DNA from: an uncultured Hungatella sp.
Lineage (GTDB): Bacteria; Bacillota; Clostridia; Lachnospirales; Lachnospiraceae
Direction of reading: 5' to 3'
NCBI GenBank assembly: GCA_910588505.1
Contig: CAJUPQ010000038.1
Coordinates: 1 to 30,397 of the forward strand
Length of the DNA stretch: 30,397 nt
In this document: positions 24,677 to 30,397 of the stretch, in pieces
Numbering within the stretch: position 1 is the stretch's first letter
Layout of the letters: the number at the start of each line of letters is the position of its first letter
Notes under the pieces: model-generated
Databases searched by the model: none
Told to the model about the DNA's origin: nothing
The model's input: the letters and a program-made list of their open reading frames with translations, nothing else
Made by a program: the position numbers and the translations under genes

Positions 24677-26710
24677 TTAATTTCCCTTCTTCGCCTGATC
24701 CAGGCACATCCTCACAGCCTCTTTCACCCTCTCGCTGGTCAAAGTCGCCCCTGTAACTCCGTCCACATCCGGACTGCCCGCCTCCACGATAGCCGCCGGA
24801 ACCTTCTCCAGAGCAGAACCCGCGATATTTTCCGTCTCATGGTTGCTGACAATGATCACCTGGGCGATCTTTCCGCCCTCCACCACCACCTGAACCACCA
24901 TATCGCCGTTCTGCCCGTCTACCGTGGCCTCGTAGGAGCCGTCCTTAATGCCGGTCACATCATACCCTTCCTCGGCGGCTGCCTCCTTCTCAAACAACTC
25001 CTCTTTCAGCACAAAGGACGCCGCTTTCACCGGCTGGCCCTCTGCCAGGTCCATATTCACCACATTCCGCCCCGTGATCCGTCCAAAGGCCACCGGTCCC
25101 ATGACCCCAGTGCCGCCGGAGACGAATTTGCCCCAGATGCCGCCTACCACCTCGCCGGCGGCGTACAGGCCGGGAATGGCGCTCCCGCTCTCATCCACCA
25201 CCTGCATATCCTTGTTCACCGAAACGCCGCCCAGAGTCATGACCACCAGAGCCTTGATGGGAACCGCATAGTACTTATCCCCCTCGATCTTGTTCACTGC
25301 CAGGCTGTAAGCCGTAGGCGTACCGCTGAAATCCCGGCCAAACTCGTCGGTCCCGCCAGACTCCACAGCGGCGTTATACGTATTCACCGTCTCCGCCAGG
25401 GCATCCTTCGGCACGCCGATCATATCCGCCAGCTCCTCCAAAGAGCCTGCCGACCGGATCAGCTTGTGGCCCATGCCGTCCTCCGGCTCATAATAGTAAT
25501 CCCACATAAACGCCCCATTGCCGGCTTTCAGATCCTCGATAATCTTGTCCGTAAAGATATTGTACTGCACCGCGTCGGTCTGCTCCTCCAGAGCGGTCTC
25601 CCTAGGAACCACCTCGTCCAGAGTCTCGTTGATAAACCGTCTGCCCTCCTGATTCACATAGATGCCTCCGGCTTTCCACATGTACACGTCGCCGATGGCC
25701 CCCTTGCCCTCGCTGTACTCTAAGCCCATGGGGAATGTGGGGATATAGGACATTTTCTCCTCATCCACCTTTGCCCCCACATTCTGCATGATGCGGATTC
25801 CCTTGCCGTCGGCGCTGTCCGCCCCTCCAACCAGGTATTTATCCCCGTGCCTGGCGTACTCGCCCATGATCTTCGGGTTGCCCGAATACCCGCCTGTAGC
25901 CATGATGATACCCTTTTTCGCGTTGTAGCGCACCGTCTCCTTAGTATCGCTGTTATAGCCCACGGCTGTCAGCACCTGGCCCTTGTCATTGCCCAAAAGC
26001 TCTGTCACTTCCGTGTAATAGTCAATGGAAATGTTGTCATACCCGGCCACTTCCTTGTCCAGGATCTCGTGAACCGCCGACTTATATTTTGTCGGGTCCA
26101 TAGCCTTGGGCTTGTAGGTCCTCTGGACAGAGTACAGCTGATGCTCCGGGGCAAACACGCTCTTTAACCCGTTCTGCTCGGAAAATGTGTACTCGCTTAA
26201 GCCGTGGTCCCACAGCCACTGAATGGCATCCACATCCTCGTCCACAAAGATCTGGATCAACTCCTTATCTCCCAGCTGGGCTCCGTTAGACAAAATATCC
26301 TGGATGTAGGATTCTTTGGTATCCTCAATGCCGTCCAGCTCCTGGATAATGGTCTCGGCCCCTGACATGGAACCGCTGGTAAAGTTTAAAGAACCTCCTG
26401 TCTTGGCCAGCTTTTCCACGATGATAATGCTGTCCGCTCCCTCGTCCGCAGCCGCGATGGCCGCCGCCAGGCCTGCCCCGCCTGCTCCCACAATGATCAC
26501 ATCCGCTTCCTTCACCTGGTCGTAGGACTGGTCGTCTTTGTCTTCCTCTGCCTCTGTCTCCTGAACCGCACTTTCTGTCTCTGCTGCCTGGGTGGCTGCC
26601 TGGGTCTCGGTCTCTTTTGCCGTTGTGGTCTCCTGCGCCGCGTTCCCCCCGGAACAGCCTGCCAGGACCATGGACATTGCCAGAACCAATGCTGTAGCCC
26701 GTTTCTTCAT
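24677..26710 (-). CDS. Extracellular FAD/FMN reductase lipoprotein (flavocytochrome c/fumarate reductase-like)
   Basis: A 677-residue lipoprotein. The signal peptide ends in VLAGC (Cys19) and is followed by a roughly 45-residue Thr/Glu/Ala linker. Residues about 68-560 form the FAD-binding domain of the fumarate-reductase flavoprotein family (GAGGAGLAA at 75, EKLAKTGG, GRRFINE, and C-terminal AAGEVVGGIWG). Residues about 585-677 form an FMN-binding domain with the flavinylation motif TGATLTS near 653-659, where Thr658 should receive FMN covalently from ApbE. Such proteins pass electrons from membrane flavin systems to a specific extracellular acceptor such as fumarate, urocanate or cinnamate-like compounds. 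The acceptor here is unknown. The start at 26710 has AAAGGAGG 10 nt upstream. It is divergent from an AraC-type regulator that probably controls it. Confidence 0.9.
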   Translation of the reverse strand: MKKRATALVLAMSMVLAGCSGGNAAQETTTAKETETQAATQAAETESAVQETEAEEDKDDQSYDQVKEADVIIVGAGGAGLAAAIAAADEGADSIIIVEKLAKTGGSLNFTSGSMSGAETIIQELDGIEDTKESYIQDILSNGAQLGDKELIQIFVDEDVDAIQWLWDHGLSEYTFSEQNGLKSVFAPEHQLYSVQRTYKPKAMDPTKYKSAVHEILDKEVAGYDNISIDYYTEVTELLGNDKGQVLTAVGYNSDTKETVRYNAKKGIIMATGGYSGNPKIMGEYARHGDKYLVGGADSADGKGIRIMQNVGAKVDEEKMSYIPTFPMGLEYSEGKGAIGDVYMWKAGGIYVNQEGRRFINETLDEVVPRETALEEQTDAVQYNIFTDKIIEDLKAGNGAFMWDYYYEPEDGMGHKLIRSAGSLEELADMIGVPKDALAETVNTYNAAVESGGTDEFGRDFSGTPTAYSLAVNKIEGDKYYAVPIKALVVMTLGGVSVNKDMQVVDESGSAIPGLYAAGEVVGGIWGKFVSGGTGVMGPVAFGRITGRNVVNMDLAEGQPVKAASFVLKEELFEKEAAAEEGYDVTGIKDGSYEATVDGQNGDMVVQVVVEGGKIAQVIIVSNHETENIAGSALEKVPAAIVEAGSPDVDGVTGATLTSERVKEAVRMCLDQAKKGN

Positions 26711-26764
26711 AAAACAAATCCTCCTTTGGTTTAACTGCTGATTTTTTCCTATCAGGTTGCTTTT

Positions 26765-26793
26765 ATTATAGCTTTTCTGTACAATAAAGTCAT
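26765..26793 (-). promoter_or_regulatory. Promoter of the flavin reductase gene
   Basis: On the minus strand ATGACT (26793-26788), a 17-bp spacer and a consensus TATAAT (26770-26765). It lies in the 148-bp gap shared with the divergent AraC gene; the sequence just upstream (TTTCAATAC, TTTCTAC) may hold the activator site. Confidence 0.6.
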
Positions 26794-26858
26794 ACATATT
26801 TCAATACAATTTCTACTAAAATCATGTATAGCCATTCCAGAAAGAAAGAAGGACCATT

Positions 26859-27734
26859 ATGCCGGCCAACGCCAATTTTAACCGTCTCGCTCCCCTTACG
26901 GAGGACGCCCTGTCCCGGCAGCTTAGAGAGTATCAGCTGACCCTGACCACCCTGGGCCATTTCACGGCCCACAAACTTACCGCTGTTTCCAACGCCTCCC
27001 TGCCCCACCACCGCATCTGCTATATCACAGAAGGCCCCATCCGGTACACCATACACGGTACGGACATGCTCCTAAACCAGGGGGACGTGCTGTACACGCC
27101 TCCCAACACCCTCTACAGCGCTGGCGGCGCCCGGCCTGACGCTTTGCCCCAGTTTCTCTTTCTCTATTTTAAGGTCCTGCCCCACCACAGGGAACAGGAC
27201 TTTATCCGCATGATGGAAACCTCCGGAAAGATCCGGGTATTTCACGCTCTCCACTCCCCTGTGGAGTTCTATTTCCGCACCATTATGGAGGAGTATGAGA
27301 AACTGCGCCCCGGCTATTATCAGAAGATCCACAGCTATCTGATGCTGATTGTCATGGAACTTTTAAGGAGAAAAGATTTTATCAAAACCGCCCCTCCGGC
27401 GCCCCAGCCCCTTTCCCCTGCGGATCTCCTCCTAAATAAAGCGGTCAGCTACATCACTGCCAACTTAAATACCCCTCTGTCTGTCAGTGAGGTCAGCCGC
27501 GCCTGCGGAGTCAGCGAAAGCTACCTGTACCGGATCTTCACCTTGAGCCTCGGCATGTCGCCGAAAGCCTATATCGTAAGCTGTAAAATGGAATACGCCA
27601 GAACACTTTTGAAAGAACAGAACATGACTGTGACACAGATCGCAAGAGAGCTGGGGTTTGCCAACCCCAACCATTTTTCCAACGCGTTTTACAAGTATAT
27701 GGGGACGCGCCCGTCCCAGTACCGGGCAGATTAG
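26859..27734 (+). CDS. AraC-family transcriptional regulator
   Basis: A 291-residue regulator. The N-terminal cupin-like sensor (residues about 30-110, with GPIRYTIHGTDMLLNQGDVLYTPPNTLY) would bind a small ligand. The C-terminal pair of HTH motifs begins near residue 190: SVSEVSRACGVSESYLYRIF and TVTQIARELGFANPNHFSNAFYKYMGTRPSQYR, the classical AraC/XylS signature. AAGGA lies 7 nt before the ATG. It is divergent from the extracellular flavin reductase, so it most likely activates that gene in response to the electron acceptor or a related compound. Its stop is 12 bp from that of the convergent TetR gene, with no clear terminator between. Confidence 0.9.
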   Translation: MPANANFNRLAPLTEDALSRQLREYQLTLTTLGHFTAHKLTAVSNASLPHHRICYITEGPIRYTIHGTDMLLNQGDVLYTPPNTLYSAGGARPDALPQFLFLYFKVLPHHREQDFIRMMETSGKIRVFHALHSPVEFYFRTIMEEYEKLRPGYYQKIHSYLMLIVMELLRRKDFIKTAPPAPQPLSPADLLLNKAVSYITANLNTPLSVSEVSRACGVSESYLYRIFTLSLGMSPKAYIVSCKMEYARTLLKEQNMTVTQIARELGFANPNHFSNAFYKYMGTRPSQYRAD

Positions 27735-27746
27735 GGCGGTCGTGTT

Positions 27747-28376
27747 TCAACCCTTCAAATAATCTGGACGTGTAAAAAGCAGGGGCCTACACGTCCCCAC
27801 ACTCTGCTCCAGATTCCGATAAATGCGTTCCTCCAGATCCAGGATATCCCGTCCTGGGTCGCCTCCTTCCAGCAAAAGCCCGTTGACAATAACAAATGCC
27901 GCCCCATAGGCCAGAGTCTGAAAATTGAAATAGTAGCTTTTATAAATCTCCTCCGAGATCTCCCGGGCCTGGCAGTACAAACGGAACTGCTCCGTCATAT
28001 TCCGGAAACTCTTCCATTTTCGTATGCCCGCCTGTTTTTCATCAATGGTATTCCAGAACGACTCATTGATCAGAAACGGATTCTCACACAGAAAGCGGAT
28101 ATATGCCTCGTTCATCTCAAGATGGCTCCTTTTGTGATCCGTCCCCCATCTGGCCTTAATGTCCTCCATGGTCTCGCAGAGCATGTTGTCCAGGTATTCT
28201 GAGATGGCAAAAAACATGCCCCTTCGGCCGTCAAAATGCTTAAACGGAGCGGCGCATGACACGCGGCAGGCCTCCGCCACTGCCCTGGCCGAAAAACCCT
28301 CCATGCCGTTTTCCCTAAGCTGACTGATGGCCTCTACCACCAAATCCGTCTTCAAATCTCTTCCCGTATCCCGCAT
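27747..28376 (-). CDS. TetR-family transcriptional regulator
   Basis: A 209-residue protein. Residues about 8-58 are a TetR HTH: TDLVVEAISQLRENGMEGFSARAVAEACRVSCAAPFKHFDGRRGMFFAIS, where the tail HFDGRRGMF replaces the usual HFxsKeeL. The remainder is a helical ligand-binding and dimerisation domain rich in aromatic residues. It has its own consensus promoter, which overlaps the stop codon of the truncated flavoprotein upstream. A weak AGGCAGG precedes the ATG. Its target is unknown; the neighbouring flavoprotein gene may once have been one. It converges with the AraC gene. Confidence 0.88.
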   Translation of the reverse strand: MRDTGRDLKTDLVVEAISQLRENGMEGFSARAVAEACRVSCAAPFKHFDGRRGMFFAISEYLDNMLCETMEDIKARWGTDHKRSHLEMNEAYIRFLCENPFLINESFWNTIDEKQAGIRKWKSFRNMTEQFRLYCQAREISEEIYKSYYFNFQTLAYGAAFVIVNGLLLEGGDPGRDILDLEERIYRNLEQSVGTCRPLLFTRPDYLKG

Positions 28377-28413
28377 CGCCTGCCTGAATCCTCCTTCCTC
28401 TGCTGTGTTTTTT

Positions 28414-28442
28414 ATTATATTCCATGGCCACGGATTTTACAA
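28414..28442 (-). promoter_or_regulatory. Promoter of the TetR gene
   Basis: On the minus strand TTGTAA (28442-28437), a 17-bp spacer and a consensus TATAAT (28419-28414). The TAA of the -35 box is also the stop codon of the truncated flavoprotein, so the two genes abut exactly. Confidence 0.75.
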
Positions 28443-29591
28443 GACGCAAAAGGCCGTGCCGGCCGAATTGGTGAGCACGGCTCCTGCCACCCGGCCGTCC
28501 TCCACCAGAAGCTCCTCGGCCTTGGTATCCAGATAGATGTCCACGCCGCTCTTTGTGGCATTGGTCTCCAGGGCCGCTATGATATCCGCGCCGCTATTGT
28601 TAGGCGTCTGATGGGAGCGGTTCCACAGAGCGCCTACTACGGTGCTGACCTGATCCGTCCACTCAACCCCGTTGTCGGACAGCCAGTTGAGGGTGTCCAA
28701 TGTATTAGAAGTAAAGGCGCGCACCAGCTCTGCATTGCCCTCATAGTCGCCGGCGTCAATGCTCTGAAGAGCGTGCCACTCCGGCGTGTCAAACAGCATG
28801 GTGTTGCCGGAGGCCTTGTACTCATCCCACTGTTTCTGCACTTCCTCTTTCAGCTTGGCGTGCTCCTCGCTGACATCCTCGTGGGCCAGAACCTTCTCCA
28901 CCGTGGAGGAAAGGGCCTCTGTCATGGGGATATCCTTCTGCCTCTCCGGGTCGCAGGTATTAAAAGCGCCGCCGCAGCGGAACGTATTGTCGCCTAATGC
29001 CGACAGTTTCTCCACCAGAATAACGCTGGCGCCGTTCTGGGATGCTGACAGGGCTGCAGACAGGCCCGCGCCGCCGCCGCCGATCACCAGCACGTCAACT
29101 TCCGAATCCGCCAAAACGGCCTTCTCCGCCTCACCGCCGCCTTCCACTGCCACTGCCCGCAGCGCCTCCGCGTCGCCGCCTGCCTGGGTGACACAGTCTG
29201 CCACAGCGTCCAGGATAGCCTGGGAGGTGTAGGTGGCTCCGGATATGGTATCTACGCCCAGACTCTGGTTCTCGATGATAGCCGCCGGGATCTTCTCAAA
29301 GGCCGCGTCGCTGATACCTGTAGTCTCCCCGTGCTTTCCGATGGTGATCTCCGTGATCTTCTCCTCGTCAAAGGTCACGGACAGTTCTACCGGGCCGTTA
29401 TTGCCCTGAGCGCTGGCCGTGTAGGTTCCGGCTTTGTAAGTGCCCTGGGCAGCGGTCTCCTCCTTTGTGGTCTCTGCCGCTGTGGTGGTGCTCTCTGTAG
29501 ACTCCGGCGCCGTGGTAGTCGCCTGGCTGTTCCCGCCGCATCCGCTAAGAACAAGCGTCATGCCCAACAGAATAGCTGCAATTTTCTTCAT
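28437..29591 (-). pseudogene. C-terminally truncated FMN/FAD reductase lipoprotein
   Basis: The 384 residues comprise a lipoprotein signal (VLSGC, Cys18), a Thr/Ser/Glu linker, an FMN-binding domain (about 50-135) with flavinylation motif SGATYTS (117-123, Thr122 likely modified), and the start of a FAD-binding reductase domain (IGGGGAGLSAALSAS at about 170, VEKLSALGDNT). The reading stops after GAVLTNSAGT, where intact relatives continue for a further 200 or so residues with the rest of the FAD domain and the active site. The last codons run directly into a terminator-like hairpin and the TetR promoter. An internal deletion that joined the gene body to its own terminator would explain this. 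The FMN part could still fold and be exported, but reductase activity is unlikely. AGGAGT precedes the ATG. Confidence 0.82.
28448..28464 (-). terminator. Terminator-like hairpin inside the 3' end of the truncated flavoprotein
   Basis: On the minus strand GGCCG-GCA-CGGCC (28464-28452) is followed by TTTT (28451-28448), and it is read as coding sequence only in the last few codons. It probably terminated the original gene and became fused in frame by deletion. Confidence 0.5.
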
Positions 29592-29730
29592 TTCTTTGCA
29601 CTCCTTCCTTTCTTCTTTTTATGTATCCACCCTCTCTATATGTGGTGTGATAATAGTGTGGCTGGCGGTCTATCTCTTATTTTTGTTTCTTTACCGTACA
29701 TGGGCAATTTGCACAAGTACATTATCTTGC

Positions 29731-29771
29731 TAAAAAGCGGCAGCCTTTTTTATAAAAGGAAGCTGCCGCTT
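29731..29771 (-). terminator. Hairpin terminator in the intergenic region
   Basis: A perfect 10-bp inverted repeat (AAGCGGCAGC, 29735-29744; GCTGCCGCTT, 29762-29771). On the minus strand the distal arm runs into TTTTT, so it probably ends the transcript of the J-like gene, about 175 nt past its stop. Confidence 0.65.
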
Positions 29772-29819
29772 AATCATCTTTTTTCAGAATCTTTTTTATA
29801 TTGGGAATTGTCATTTCAA

Positions 29820-29883
29820 GGCTCTTTCAAAAATAGTGTAGTAAGCACCTCATTGAGCCGTATAATCATTGATTATATGGGCT
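29820..29883. repeat. Palindrome next to an IS-end-like motif
   Basis: TATAATCA-T-TGATTATA (29861-29877) is a perfect palindrome, extended by CC/GG and AG/CT pairs to 29856-29883. Just before it, GGCTCTTTCAAAAATAGTG (29820-29838) resembles the GGCTCTTT-type terminal repeats of ISL3-family insertion sequences. No transposase or matching second end is present, so at most this is a remnant. The rest of 29592-29946 shows no gene. Confidence 0.3.
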
Positions 29884-29946
29884 TTTCCGGGATTCTTCAA
29901 AATACTGCCGTGACAAACAAAGGTTATGATCCGGCCTTTGCCAATG

Positions 29947-30397
29947 TCAGCATCTGTCAAGAAGTAAGAAGATGATAAATATAAGAATGGTTGCCACCGG
30001 ATGTTCACGCATATGCTGAATTCTGAGTCCCTGCCTGGTGCCCGGCGGCACGGAGTGAGCTGCGTCTTCGCTTAATTCCGCCATGGTACGGATTCGGGTT
30101 CTTTCTGTTTCGTCATATTCCTTCCGTTTCTCTGCGTCGGAAAGAACCAAGTAAGCTTTGTATAGCTCTTGGGCGCGGGGGTTGCCCTCAAAGTCCACAG
30201 CAGGGTTAAGGAAATCAAAGCCTGGCTGTCTGCAGCGATAGGCCTCCTCAATTTCCTCCTGCGTGGCATCTGTGCTGATATTTAAAAGTTTATACAAGTG
30301 ATTCTTTTCCACGGCTCTCTCCCCCATTGGTTCATGTGAAAATAAATTGCTCCATCTTTCCATCCTCCTACGGTACTTAGCTAAAGAAATCAAACTC
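29947..30397 (-). CDS. J-like membrane-anchored protein, probably 5'-incomplete in the window
   Basis: At least 148 residues. Residues following EKNHLYKLLNISTDATQEEIEEAYRCR and ending ELYKAYLVLSDAEKRKEYDE have the helix II/III pattern of a J domain. The HPD tripeptide that stimulates Hsp70 is missing: the loop reads QPGFDFLNP. The C-terminus (HPVATILIFIIFLLL) is a single membrane helix, so the J-like domain should face the cytoplasm or be tail-anchored. Start choice is unresolved: a TTG at 30393, an ATG at 30363 directly abutting AGGAGG, or a start beyond the window edge, since the frame stays open. Hsp70 activation is unlikely without HPD; a scaffold role is possible. Confidence 0.6.
   Translation of the reverse strand, partial: SLISLAKYRRRMERWSNLFSHEPMGERAVEKNHLYKLLNISTDATQEEIEEAYRCRQPGFDFLNPAVDFEGNPRAQELYKAYLVLSDAEKRKEYDETERTRIRTMAELSEDAAHSVPPGTRQGLRIQHMREHPVATILIFIIFLLLDRC

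Noticed and set aside
24617..25723. 368-codon open frame on the plus strand
   Set aside because: Antisense to the flavin reductase gene, with no family features or ribosome site.
29947..30397. Linking the J-like gene to the kinase/STAND system
   Set aside because: They are 23 kb apart with housekeeping genes between; no evidence of a shared system.

Overview
The window looks like a chromosomal stretch of a gut-type anaerobic Firmicute, most likely a Lachnospiraceae member (Enterocloster/Hungatella-like). The reasons are strong AGGAGG ribosome sites, GC near 50%, clostridial rho-independent terminators, a TPP riboswitch, and a secreted lipoprotein flavin reductase with a flavinylation motif. 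Genus is inference; no rRNA or other marker is present.

Left accessory part (1-9049). A small XRE repressor-like gene with a palindromic upstream site is followed by about 950 bp of mostly non-coding DNA holding a 230-bp near-palindrome and possible gene debris. Then comes the most unusual locus. A 1467-residue protein combines a Ser/Thr-kinase-like domain, a STAND/NB-ARC-type NTPase and TPR-like helices. It is followed 15 bp later by an LRAT-fold protein, and a 402-residue protein of unknown function is transcribed divergently. The two outward promoters both appear to be extended -10 promoters (TGnTACAAT). This has the layout of a sensor/effector signalling or conflict (defence-like) system. 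To its right are a small HTH gene and a rhuM-family gene broken by an internal deletion, again typical of accessory DNA.

Central housekeeping part (9121-17051). On the minus strand lie a HAD phosphatase, dihydrolipoamide dehydrogenase, an Xaa-Pro aminopeptidase and, after a terminator, RlmD. Back to back with the HAD promoter is a tRNA-Pro(GGG) gene on the plus strand, followed by an HD-GYP-type protein and an unrecognised 164-residue protein.

Right part (17048-30397). From left to right there is an N-terminally truncated amidohydrolase, a short formate/nitrite-transporter-like membrane protein, and a TPP-riboswitch-controlled substrate-binding lipoprotein. Then come an EF-G paralogue with altered GTPase motifs and a three-gene operon (63-aa helical protein, zinc alcohol dehydrogenase, AEC permease). 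Next are an extracellular FAD/FMN reductase divergent from an AraC regulator, a TetR regulator, a second FMN/FAD lipoprotein truncated at its C-terminus, and at the edge a J-like membrane-anchored protein without the HPD motif. The two flavoproteins have opposite domain order but the same flavinylation motif, which points to electron transfer to extracellular acceptors. Three broken genes (rhuM, amidohydrolase, second flavoprotein) show active gene loss.
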